64,000 bases of DNA from Bacillota bacterium (GTDB lineage: Bacteria; Bacillota; Clostridia; Lachnospirales; Lachnospiraceae): contig JAEZZQ010000030.1 of assembly GCA_023442465.1 (NCBI GenBank), positions 186,001 to 250,000 of the forward strand. The letters are read 5' to 3'. Shown in pieces: positions 17,093 to 25,965 of this stretch; within the stretch, counting starts at the first letter, position 1; each line of letters opens with the position of its first letter. Position numbers and translations under genes: made by a program. The notes under the pieces were generated by a model. The model was not told the DNA's origin. It worked only from the letters and a program-made list of their open reading frames with translations, and ran no database searches.

Positions 17093-18211
17093 ATGGATAT
17101 AGCTATTTGGGGTACAAAAAAAGAAGCTATATATTTAAAGCAGCAATTATGTAATTGCTCGAAGTATAGTGTAAAGTTTTTTTTAGATAATGATATTGAA
17201 AAGCATAATGAATATTTTGACGGAATTATATGCAGGTCTCTAGAAAGCATGTTGCAATTAGGAATTAATATCGATGCTGTTTTAATATGTGTTAGAGGAA
17301 CTCAAAGTAGGATATCTATATATAAGCAACTTAGGGAATTATATAATGGTAAAATTGCATTTACTAAAATGAAGTTTATTGTTTGTGAAGAACAATTCAG
17401 AGACAGTGATTTGTATTGGTTAGAATCAAATAAAGAGGTTATACCTTATTTGGAAACTAATATTGTGGATGGTTGTAATTTGAAATGTAAAGGTTGTACA
17501 CATTTCGCACAATTGTTTACAACGAAGGATTTCTATAGCCTTGAAAATTATAATAGGGACTTAGCGCAGCTATCTGATATGTGTGACGTAGTACAAGTGA
17601 GGCTATTAGGTGGTGAACCATTAATGCTAGAAAATATAGAGGAGTATGTGATTGCCACGAGAACTATTATGCCTCGTGCCGATATCAGCATTGTCACTAA
17701 CGGCTTGTTAATTAATAAAATGACCAATAGGTTTTTTCATGTATTGAAAGAATCGGATGCCTATATTAATATTTCAGTATATCCGCCTACCCAAAAAAAA
17801 TTAGATAAAATTATATCATTACTTCAAAAACAAGAAGTTAGTTTTAGTTTACAATGGACAGAGGATAAAGAAATGATAGATATATTTTGGGCCAATTTAT
17901 CATTGCGAGGAGATTCTAATGTTATGGTATCCAGTAAGATATGTCATTCAAGTGGTTGCAGATTTTTACGTAATGGCAGACTGTACAAATGCCCAACAGA
18001 AGGATTAATTGATAGATTTAATGAAGAATATAAGACGGGATTAGAGCTATCTAATGGAATTAATATATATGACAATAAAATTGATTGGTCCATATTGTTG
18101 GAACAAATGAACAGTAATGGTGTAGAAATGTGTAAGTATTGTGCAGAAACAGTAAGAGAATTCGGATGGGAAGTTGCAAATAAACCCGCGAAAGACGATT
18201 GGTTAGTGTAA
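17093..18211 (+). CDS. Rossmann module fused to radical SAM enzyme
   Basis: 372 residues. Residues 1-95 are the recurrent Rossmann module (IAIWGTKKEAIYLKQQL, FFLDNDIEKHNEYFDG, AVLICVRG). Residues about 118-330 are radical SAM: C128, C132 and C135 (CxxxCxxC) for the 4Fe-4S cluster, then RLLGGEPLML as the GGE SAM-binding motif. Later cysteines in SSKICHSSGCRFL, YKCPTEG and MCKYCAET resemble a SPASM or twitch auxiliary-cluster region. It is a single member among glycosyltransferases, so it may modify a sugar, an activated headgroup or a peptide; the substrate is unknown. Confidence 0.85.
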   Translation: MDIAIWGTKKEAIYLKQQLCNCSKYSVKFFLDNDIEKHNEYFDGIICRSLESMLQLGINIDAVLICVRGTQSRISIYKQLRELYNGKIAFTKMKFIVCEEQFRDSDLYWLESNKEVIPYLETNIVDGCNLKCKGCTHFAQLFTTKDFYSLENYNRDLAQLSDMCDVVQVRLLGGEPLMLENIEEYVIATRTIMPRADISIVTNGLLINKMTNRFFHVLKESDAYINISVYPPTQKKLDKIISLLQKQEVSFSLQWTEDKEMIDIFWANLSLRGDSNVMVSSKICHSSGCRFLRNGRLYKCPTEGLIDRFNEEYKTGLELSNGINIYDNKIDWSILLEQMNSNGVEMCKYCAETVREFGWEVANKPAKDDWLV

Positions 18212-18249
18212 GCAGGAATGACATTTTAATATAATTAGGAGGATTTGAT

Positions 18250-19494
18250 ATGCATGTGGTATTCTTATCCCATGGTTTTCCCGTTGAAGGTTTGGTTTAT
18301 ACCAGTGGTGCAGGAAATTATGTTGCTAATATGGCAAAAACGTTAGTGAAGTTTGGACATGAAGTTACGGTTGTAGTGGAGGCTTATAGCAATGATATTT
18401 TTGAATGGGAAGGTATTTGTGTACATAAGATTAGAGCCACGAGGGGATTTAAAAATACGGGAAGACCTATGCCAACATATAAAAAATTCTTTAAAAATTT
18501 ATGCAGAAGTTTCTGGTATAATCAAGAAGTGAATAAAATAAATAAAAAAACTCCCATTGATATCGTTCAATGTGTCAATACGTATGGCATAGGTTTGTTT
18601 AGGAGGAAAAAGATTCCTTATATAATTCGGATTTCAGATTATCCCCCCCTTATAAGTGGAGCAAATAAGGAAGAATTTGACTTTAATAGATGTGTAAATT
18701 CTAAACGCTTGGATGAGGAAATGCAGTTTTGGGCACTAAAGGCGGCAGATACACTAATAGCACCTAGCTATCTTATGAAAAGTTTGGTAGAAAAAAAAAT
18801 AACTAAGAAGGTCAATGTGGTGGAAGGCCCTATAATAATAGATGATTATAGCTTGGATAAAATAGAAGAGCTGGACATAATATCTAATAAATATTGGTTA
18901 ACATATGGGGCAATGTCCTATCTAAAGGAAGTTCATATTTTAGCACAAATTATAGATAATTTGCTAGATGAGTATCCTGATATGAAATATGTAATGACTG
19001 GAAAAGATAGGGAACTTTTATATCAAGGGGAGTTTATAAAGGCCTCAGATATGTATAATTTGAAAATCATTAAAAATAGGGACCGTTTTATTTTTACAGG
19101 GGAGATTTCGGATAGAAAAAAATTGTTTTCTATTGTTAAGAATTCATACGCCTGCATATTACCTACAAGAATTGATAATCTTCCTAATACTTGTATGGAG
19201 GCGATGATTTTAGGCAAAATAGTGGTTAGTACATATGGAACAAGTGTAGAACAACTGATTACATCGGGATATAATGGTTTTTTAGCAGAAATTGATAATG
19301 CTGATGATTTGCATTCAAAAATAGAACTTCTTATGAAAATGAAGGCTGACGAAAAGCTTTTAATGGAGGAACGAGCAAAAGAAAGAACTCAAAATCTTGC
19401 CCCTGAAGTCGTATATCACCAAATGATGGATATTTATTTGGGGGTAATAAATAAAAAGGAGAGCGAGAAAAAAGATGGAAAAGGTTCTATTTGA
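18250..19494 (+). CDS. GT4-family glycosyltransferase
   Basis: 414 residues, GT-B fold. The start HVVFLSHGFPVEG with SGAGNYVANMAKTL is the usual GT4 N-terminal Gly-rich loop. The second domain has MSYLKEVHILAQIIDNLL, YVMTGKDREL, FIFTGEISDRKKLFS and ACILPTRIDNLPNTCMEAMILGK with the E-x7-E-type donor site. A retaining glycosyltransferase for surface glycan assembly. AGGAGG lies 5 bases before the ATG. It overlaps the next gene by 20 bases. Confidence 0.9.
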   Translation: MHVVFLSHGFPVEGLVYTSGAGNYVANMAKTLVKFGHEVTVVVEAYSNDIFEWEGICVHKIRATRGFKNTGRPMPTYKKFFKNLCRSFWYNQEVNKINKKTPIDIVQCVNTYGIGLFRRKKIPYIIRISDYPPLISGANKEEFDFNRCVNSKRLDEEMQFWALKAADTLIAPSYLMKSLVEKKITKKVNVVEGPIIIDDYSLDKIEELDIISNKYWLTYGAMSYLKEVHILAQIIDNLLDEYPDMKYVMTGKDRELLYQGEFIKASDMYNLKIIKNRDRFIFTGEISDRKKLFSIVKNSYACILPTRIDNLPNTCMEAMILGKIVVSTYGTSVEQLITSGYNGFLAEIDNADDLHSKIELLMKMKADEKLLMEERAKERTQNLAPEVVYHQMMDIYLGVINKKESEKKDGKGSI

Positions 19495-20689
19495 TTTTAC
19501 GATATATCAGTATGCTACTAAATTTCATGGCGGCGGCGAATATGGACATGCTGTATTAAATGCTTTATTAAAATATTCAGACAAAGTGGAAATGGGGATT
19601 TTTTTTATTATAGGCAATAAAGTAGATATGTCGTTATTAAGGAAATGCGAAGAGAAAAATATTAAAATCTTTCCATGCAATCATGGAAGAAATGTATTAG
19701 CAATTATAAGAAAGTATGGATATAGAACGGTTTACTCGGCATTACCGTCTGGTGCTTTTTGGAGAGGCGTGGAGCTGCCTGAAACGGTTAGATTTATATA
19801 TACACTTCATGGGATTCGTTTGGTTGAAACCGCAGGGGGGGATTCTTTTAAATCATTATATGAAGATGAATATGTTACAATGGAAGAATCCTACCAGAGA
19901 CATTTGGAGGAAAATAAATTATTACCCGACATAATAGAAGATGGTAAGAATTATTATAGGGATATAATGAAAGGTTTTTTAAATAAGATAATAGTAACAG
20001 ATTCGGAACATTCCAGATGCAGTATAATGTTAAATTTTCCTGAAATCCCCTTGGAAAAAATAATAAAATTATATGCTCCGGTAAAAAATGCACTTGTTAT
20101 TAATGATAGTATCTTTGAAACAGAGTACCTAATGAGCTTAGATGTTCAGAAGCGTAATTTTGGTTTGATAGTCAGTGCGGGTATATGGTATAAAAATGGA
20201 CTGCGAGGAGCGTTGGCTTATGATATGGTCATTGAAAGATGCGGAAATATTATCCCCGAAGATTTTAAGATAGTAATATTAGGGGTAAAAAATAAAGAAA
20301 GTTTTAGTAGTCGAATAAAAAACAAAGAACGATTTATCATTAAAGACTATGTCGAAGAAAGTGAACTTGAGGTACTGTATAAATACGCTCAGTTATTGTT
20401 ATATCCATCTCTTAATGAAGGGTTTGGCTATCCGCCTTTAGAAGCTATGAAATATGGAACATTATGTGCGTGCTCTGTAAATACTTCTATATCGGAAATA
20501 TGCCGTGACATGGTGTGGTATTTCAATCCGTTATCCATAGATGAGATGGCAAACCGTATAGTACAAAGTTTTGATAAAGAATTGAGAGAAACGATGAAAG
20601 ATAGAATCTTAAATTTATATCCTCAAATAGTAAAAAAGCAAGAAGAGGATTTGGAGCAATTGGTTCAAATTATATTGGAGGAAAAATGA
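19475..20689 (+). CDS. GT4-family glycosyltransferase
   Basis: 404 residues. The N-terminal domain opens VLFDFTIYQYATKFHGGGEYG; the C-terminal domain contains GLIVSAGIWYKNGLRGA, ILGVKNKESF and LLYPSLNEGFGYPPLEAMKYG, the classic GT4 E-x7-E donor motif. It overlaps the preceding gene by 20 bases, and its stop overlaps the start of the stand-alone Rossmann-module gene (ATGA), implying stoichiometric expression with that partner. Confidence 0.9.
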   Translation: MEKVLFDFTIYQYATKFHGGGEYGHAVLNALLKYSDKVEMGIFFIIGNKVDMSLLRKCEEKNIKIFPCNHGRNVLAIIRKYGYRTVYSALPSGAFWRGVELPETVRFIYTLHGIRLVETAGGDSFKSLYEDEYVTMEESYQRHLEENKLLPDIIEDGKNYYRDIMKGFLNKIIVTDSEHSRCSIMLNFPEIPLEKIIKLYAPVKNALVINDSIFETEYLMSLDVQKRNFGLIVSAGIWYKNGLRGALAYDMVIERCGNIIPEDFKIVILGVKNKESFSSRIKNKERFIIKDYVEESELEVLYKYAQLLLYPSLNEGFGYPPLEAMKYGTLCACSVNTSISEICRDMVWYFNPLSIDEMANRIVQSFDKELRETMKDRILNLYPQIVKKQEEDLEQLVQIILEEK

Positions 20690-21081
20690 CGGATTTAAAA
20701 AACAGATTAGAACTTTTTGAAACTTTTTATCATATATTGGATCAATGGCTTTTTTTAAAAAGCAAAGGAAAAACAATTTCTAATTTTTTTATTGATAATA
20801 AATATTCAGATATTGCTGTTTATGGTATGGGAAATATGGCAATGCACTTAATAGATGAACTGGAGAGTAATAATATTAAATTGAAGTGCGCCATAGATAA
20901 AGAAAAAAATTCGTACTATACAACCATACCTATTTATTCTATTTCTGAACAATGGCCTGCAATTGATGTAATTGTTGTAACTGATAAAAGAGAAATGTCT
21001 ATGCTGATAAAGAGGATACAAGAAAAAGAAATAAAGTGTGACGTTGTGACTTTAGAAAATGTTGTTTATTGGGAATTTTGA
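20686..21081 (+). CDS. Stand-alone Rossmann module protein
   Basis: 131 residues. After a helical N-terminal stretch (1-35) the entire protein is the recurrent module: DIAVYGMGNMAMHLIDEL (Gly-rich loop), LKCAIDKEKNSYYTTIPIYS, AIDVIVVTDKREMSM. It closely matches the C-terminal module of the next gene (IAVYGMGTLGECLY). No catalytic domain is attached, so it may be a binding or scaffold subunit, possibly for the glycosyltransferase with which it overlaps. It resembles the PglD_N family of nucleotide- or sugar-nucleotide-binding domains; this assignment is from pattern only. Confidence 0.75.
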   Translation: MTDLKNRLELFETFYHILDQWLFLKSKGKTISNFFIDNKYSDIAVYGMGNMAMHLIDELESNNIKLKCAIDKEKNSYYTTIPIYSISEQWPAIDVIVVTDKREMSMLIKRIQEKEIKCDVVTLENVVYWEF

Positions 21082-21161
21082 GATGCTTATAACAAAACAA
21101 ACAGTTTTTGGCTAAAATACGGAAGGGAAATGTATGGGATTATACCATACTAGTAATAAAT

Positions 21162-22289
21162 ATGAGCGATATTAGTATAATAGTACCCTTGTATAACGGG
21201 AATAAATATGTAGATAAGATCTTAAAAGTAGTTAGCCGCAATGTATCACTTTTATTAAAAACAATAGAGGTGGAATTATTATTTATTAATGATTGCACAG
21301 AACCTATAGAAATGAGTAATACAACTGTTGTGCTACCCAATAATTTAAAAGTTAAATTATTTGAAAATGAAAGAAACATAGGAATACATGCATCAAGAGT
21401 TAAAGGCTTTAATGTTTCATGCGGAGACTATCTTTTATTTTTAGATCAAGATGATAAAATTTGTGATAATTATTTATCTAGTCAGCTGAGTTCAATAAAA
21501 AACGCTGATGTAAGCGTTTGTAATGGAATACGTGGGCATAAACTAATATATTCAGATAAAACTGCTCAAGAGAGGTTGCTAAAAATAGATAGCTGGCAGG
21601 CAGGATTAAATGTAATAATTTCTCCGGGGCAAGCACTTATTAGGAAATCAGCGATTCCTAATATATGGATAGATAATATAATGGAAGATAATGGTGCGGA
21701 TGATTTATTTTTATGGGTAAGCTTGCATAATGCCAATGCGAGGTTTGAGATAAATGAGAATATATTATTTGAACATAAGTGGCATGGAGATAATGCCTCT
21801 AGTAATATAAGTAAGATGAAGAAATCATTAATAGAGCTAAGTGAGATTGCTGATAGGTTAGAGCTGGTGCCACAAGCAAGGGAGGCGATTCGCTGCGCAT
21901 TTTATAAACATGTAGAGACTGTGTCAAATCCTCTTATTATGAATATTGCCATTCTTAAAAAATGGTTATATTTTTCTGAAAGAGGTATAGGAGTACAGGA
22001 ACTGCTGCTAAGTAAAAATTATAAAAACATTGCTGTTTATGGAATGGGAACACTGGGCGAATGTCTATATAATTCATTATCTCATACTTCAGAAGTAAAA
22101 ATAGTGTATGGAATTGATAGAAGAGCAGAATGCTTTAGATACGAATTTCCTATATATTTACCAGGGGATGACATTCCCGAAACAGATGTCATTATAGTTA
22201 CAATACCGAAAGATTATAAGGAAATTGAATATAATCTTAGACAAAAAGGTACTTATAACATAATCTCTATTGAAGATATTTTTGTATAA
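21162..22289 (+). CDS. GT2 glycosyltransferase with C-terminal Rossmann module
   Basis: About 375 residues. The GT2 domain occupies 1-230: ISIIVPLYNGNKYVDKI, LFINDCTEP, NIGIHASRVKGF, YLLFLDQDDKI with DQDD as the metal motif, and MEDNGADDLFLWV. After a helical linker, the module begins about residue 285: NIAVYGMGTLGECLY, VYGIDRRAECFRYEFPIYL, TDVIIVTIPKDYKE. I chose the ATG at 21162, although its ribosome site is poor; a TTG at 21108 is in frame. A short frame starting after GGAAGGG at 21121 is probably incidental. Confidence 0.83.
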   Translation: MSDISIIVPLYNGNKYVDKILKVVSRNVSLLLKTIEVELLFINDCTEPIEMSNTTVVLPNNLKVKLFENERNIGIHASRVKGFNVSCGDYLLFLDQDDKICDNYLSSQLSSIKNADVSVCNGIRGHKLIYSDKTAQERLLKIDSWQAGLNVIISPGQALIRKSAIPNIWIDNIMEDNGADDLFLWVSLHNANARFEINENILFEHKWHGDNASSNISKMKKSLIELSEIADRLELVPQAREAIRCAFYKHVETVSNPLIMNIAILKKWLYFSERGIGVQELLLSKNYKNIAVYGMGTLGECLYNSLSHTSEVKIVYGIDRRAECFRYEFPIYLPGDDIPETDVIIVTIPKDYKEIEYNLRQKGTYNIISIEDIFV

Positions 22290-22404
22290 TGGATAGCCGT
22301 TAGTTTATTTAGTAACTTAATATAATAAATATGAAACTAAGATTTATCCAGCAGATGGCTTGATTCAGTGCTATTGAGATAACTTGGGTAATATGGAGCT
22401 TATT

Positions 22405-23652
22405 ATGAGGAATGTATTTGATATTAAAAGAGACGGAAACTTAAATTTCATACTGTCAGATAAATATATTAATAATATAAACACCATTATTCCGTTGAAA
22501 GAAGCGGCAGTATTCATACACTTGCATTATGAAGATACAATAAAGAAATATTTCAAATACATAATAAATATTCCCGAAGCCATAGATATATATATTACTG
22601 TTTCGGATAAAAGAACTAAAATGAAAATTGTTGAATGTATAAAATATTATGAAATAAAAAATTGTTTTATAATAGATAAGGAGAATAGAGGAAGAGATAT
22701 AAGTTCATTGTTAGTTGCGTGTAGAAGTAAGATTCAGGAATATCAATATATATGTTTTGTGCATGATAAAAAAGAAAAAAAGGATTATCAAAGGGAAGAT
22801 GTACAATGTTGGGTACAAGGATTATGGGAAAATACAATAGGATCGACAGAATATATTTATAATATTATAGAACTTTTTAATGATAATGAAAAACTTGGTA
22901 TTCTCGCACCACCGAATCCATTAACAAATCAGTTTTCATTTGCAGTAACTAACATGTGGGGCAAAAATTTTATCTTGACTAAAAAATTAACAGAGGAATT
23001 TAAATTAAATTGTGATATAAGCGAAGAGAAACCACCGGTTACTTTAGGTACTGTTTTCTGGTGCAGAGCGGTTGCATTAAAGAAATTATTTTTAAAGGAG
23101 TGGGTTTATGAGGATTTTCCGGATGAACCGATGCCTTCTGACGGGACAATCAGCCATGCGATCGAAAGAATACTGGCTTACGTTGCACAAGATGCAGGTT
23201 ATTTTACCGGGAATATAATGACAGATACGTATGCTTCAAAACAATTTGAATATAGAAATATGATACTGATGAAGGCATTTGATAGGCTTAACAAACTCGC
23301 TGGAATCGGAAGCGTTAAAGAACTCTTTAATTATGACATGGAAAGAGAAGAAATAGCAAAATTCTGCAGTTTATATTCTAATATATATATTTATGGAGCT
23401 GGATTTTTTGGAAAGAAGAGCCTTTTAATGATGAAATCAATGGATAAAAGGCCGAAAGCCATTTTGGTCAGTGATGGAAAAAGAACCAGGAAAGATTTAG
23501 ATGGTATTCCTATTTTGGAACTTTCGGAAGTGGAAGCGGATGATAATTGCGGAATTATTTTGGGGGTTGGTTACCAGTATATAGATGAAGTTAAGCAACT
23601 TCTTGAAGAGAAAAAAGTTAATATGTTGACAATCTTTACTGATAATAATTGA
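22405..23652 (+). CDS. RgpF-like rhamnan synthesis protein with C-terminal Rossmann module
   Basis: About 415 residues. The central part matches the rhamnan synthesis F (RgpF, PF05045) family: FIHLHYEDTIKKYFKYI, NRGRDISSLLVACR, YICFVHDKKEK, LGILAPPNP and TLGTVFWCRAVALKKLF. These proteins extend rhamnose-rich or related wall polysaccharides. The last 90 residues are the recurrent module: NIYIYGAGFFGKKSLLMM, AILVSDGKRTRKDLDGIPIL, NCGIILGVGYQYIDE. The ATG at 22405 has GGAG 5 bases upstream; ATG 22393 and TTG 22384 are alternatives. The 115 bases before it are AT-rich with no clear promoter. Confidence 0.85.
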   Translation: MRNVFDIKRDGNLNFILSDKYINNINTIIPLKEAAVFIHLHYEDTIKKYFKYIINIPEAIDIYITVSDKRTKMKIVECIKYYEIKNCFIIDKENRGRDISSLLVACRSKIQEYQYICFVHDKKEKKDYQREDVQCWVQGLWENTIGSTEYIYNIIELFNDNEKLGILAPPNPLTNQFSFAVTNMWGKNFILTKKLTEEFKLNCDISEEKPPVTLGTVFWCRAVALKKLFLKEWVYEDFPDEPMPSDGTISHAIERILAYVAQDAGYFTGNIMTDTYASKQFEYRNMILMKAFDRLNKLAGIGSVKELFNYDMEREEIAKFCSLYSNIYIYGAGFFGKKSLLMMKSMDKRPKAILVSDGKRTRKDLDGIPILELSEVEADDNCGIILGVGYQYIDEVKQLLEEKKVNMLTIFTDNN

Positions 23653-23788
23653 TTAAAGATTAGGATCATGATGTGAAAATAGAGAAGATAAGTTATTTTA
23701 TCACTTCGTTAGTAGAAATATTGAATGAGATATGGCCCTTAGTTAAAAATAAGATAGGGACATGCTAAAAATAAGAGGTAAATATGGC

Positions 23789-25924
23789 ATGAAATCGATA
23801 ATAATATTTGGAGCAGGAATAAGAGGTAAAAGAGCGCTTGAAATAGCAAAACATTTAAGTGTAGATGTAAGTTGTTTCAGTGATAATGATTCCTCTAAAT
23901 GGGGAGGAAATGTAAATGGAGTTCCTATAATTTCTCCCGATGAGCTGGGGAGATATCCATATAGTATACCTGTTTTTATTGCCAACAAGTTTGCAGAAGC
24001 TGATATAAAGATACAATTACAGAATATGGGGTTTTGCGATATATACAATATAGAGGATATATATTTCTGGAATAGAATAACCTATCTGGACAATGAAAAT
24101 GTCTTGAAAAATGAAGTATCCATCACATGTGTGTTGCCTCAAATTTCCATCATTATTTCTCCGATATATAACACTAGAGATATCCGCCAGGTATGCCTCG
24201 ATAGTATAAACAAGAGTAAAATTTCGGTTCCTTATGAAATTATTTTATGGGAGGATATTGTTCCGGTTCCCAGAGGTGATATTGTTATATTACTGGATGA
24301 TAGCGCTATGGTTCAAGAGGGAGCAATTAATAGCTTATTAGAGCAATATCAGAGACATCAGGGGAAGTGTGTCGTGGGTTCCAAGACGATAGACACTAAT
24401 GAAAATATTGTGCAGGCAGGTTATATTCTTTGGAAGGATCATAAGTGTGAGGCATACGGATATGGTTGCTCTTGGGGCGAACCGGAATATGAATATGTTA
24501 GGGAAGTGGATATTTTATCTCAAAATGGGATGATGTTCTCGGTACGTCATTGGAATACATATATTCAAAGTATCGAAACGTTTGGTAAAAGCTTTGTGGC
24601 AGCAGTAGATTTTTGCCTTACAATGAAATCCCAAGGACTCCCCCTTGTTTTTCAGCCCTTATCTCTGCTTATGGAAAGAAAGAAAACACTTGACTTTAAG
24701 AAAACAATAAACCTTAATAGCGAAAAGCTTTGGTTAAAATGGGAACATTTTTGTGAGGAAGAGCTCACAGATAAGGGCGGCGAAGAGAAGTTAGATATTG
24801 TGAATCGTAAGGAACACAAATTTATTATGCTTCTGGCAGATGCAAGTGTAGCAGAATATGATACGAATGCAGGACACAAATGTATATATTATTACTTGAA
24901 AGTTTTTCTCTCTTTGGGAGCCAGAATTATATATCTGGTTGATAATATGCTTTATTCGGATAAATATACTGTGTTCTATCAGCAAATGGGTGTATTTGTT
25001 ACTTACGGAAAACGGTGGGACGAAAAAAGAATGCTGTTATTAGAGCGGTATTTAGACCAATTTCAATATGCATTTTTAAATCGTCCACAAGTTGCCTCGA
25101 AATATGTTCATTTTCTGCGGCGAAATCCGAATGTCATAATAGCACATTTCGGCTGTGATTTGCATTATTTGAGGCTTCAAAGAGAGTATGAAGTTACTGG
25201 AGACAATAATATTCTGGAGGCAGCAGAAAAAATAAAGGAAATAGAAACTAGTTTGATTGAACAGGTTAACTTTACGGGATATCCAAGTAGGGCCGAAGTT
25301 GATTTATTAAAGAAAAACTTCCCAAAGTTCCATATACAATATTTTCCTCTTTATTATTATAAAGAATATAATAAAGTTTGCAGGAAGAAAAATACGGAGG
25401 GTATTCTCTTTGTAGGAGGCTTCGAACATAGACCTAATATAGATGCAGCCATTTGGTTGATTAATGAGATTATACCGCTTATTAGAGAGACGGGAATTAA
25501 TGACAAAGTCTTTTTGGTTGGATCTAAGCCTCCCGAGGAAATTTTGGCACTACAGCGGTCTGATATTATTGTAACGGGATATATAACGGATGAAGAATTA
25601 CAGAAATTATATGAGGATTGTAAAGTGGCAGTAGCGCCCCTCCGCTTTGGCGCCGGCATGAAAGGAAAGGTATTGGAAGCAATGTATTATGGCATTCCAT
25701 TGGTTACAACGGATATTGGAGCTGAGGGATTATGGGATATTAGCAATATACTAAAAATCGGAAATGACAAAAAAGAGATTTCAGAGAAAATTATTGAGAT
25801 ATATAACAGCAAGGAATTGGAAAACACAATTTCACAAAAAGAATATTCTTATATTATAAAATATTTTGGAAAGAAACAAATTCAAGATATTATTTTGAAT
25901 CATATCAAGAGTATATTATCTTAG
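23789..25924 (+). CDS. Rossmann module + GT2-like + GT4 glycosyltransferase fusion
   Basis: About 711 residues in three parts. Residues 1-105 are the recurrent module (IIIFGAGIRGKRALEIA, CFSDNDSSKWGGNVNGVPII). Residues about 120-330 are a reduced GT2-like domain (ISIIISPIYNTRDIRQVCL, DIVILLDDSAMV, FGKSFVAAVDFCLTM). Residues about 355-711 are a GT4 GT-B enzyme (ILFVGGFEHRPNIDAAIWL, VGSKPPEEI, ITDEELQKLYEDCKVAVAPLRFGAGMKGKVLEAM). Its start is fixed by AGAGGT 9 bases before ATG 23789. It probably adds two different sugars in sequence. Confidence 0.86.
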   Translation: MKSIIIFGAGIRGKRALEIAKHLSVDVSCFSDNDSSKWGGNVNGVPIISPDELGRYPYSIPVFIANKFAEADIKIQLQNMGFCDIYNIEDIYFWNRITYLDNENVLKNEVSITCVLPQISIIISPIYNTRDIRQVCLDSINKSKISVPYEIILWEDIVPVPRGDIVILLDDSAMVQEGAINSLLEQYQRHQGKCVVGSKTIDTNENIVQAGYILWKDHKCEAYGYGCSWGEPEYEYVREVDILSQNGMMFSVRHWNTYIQSIETFGKSFVAAVDFCLTMKSQGLPLVFQPLSLLMERKKTLDFKKTINLNSEKLWLKWEHFCEEELTDKGGEEKLDIVNRKEHKFIMLLADASVAEYDTNAGHKCIYYYLKVFLSLGARIIYLVDNMLYSDKYTVFYQQMGVFVTYGKRWDEKRMLLLERYLDQFQYAFLNRPQVASKYVHFLRRNPNVIIAHFGCDLHYLRLQREYEVTGDNNILEAAEKIKEIETSLIEQVNFTGYPSRAEVDLLKKNFPKFHIQYFPLYYYKEYNKVCRKKNTEGILFVGGFEHRPNIDAAIWLINEIIPLIRETGINDKVFLVGSKPPEEILALQRSDIIVTGYITDEELQKLYEDCKVAVAPLRFGAGMKGKVLEAMYYGIPLVTTDIGAEGLWDISNILKIGNDKKEISEKIIEIYNSKELENTISQKEYSYIIKYFGKKQIQDIILNHIKSILS

Positions 25925-25965
25925 TATAATTGAGAAGATTATAACCGAAGACATAGGAGAATCAT

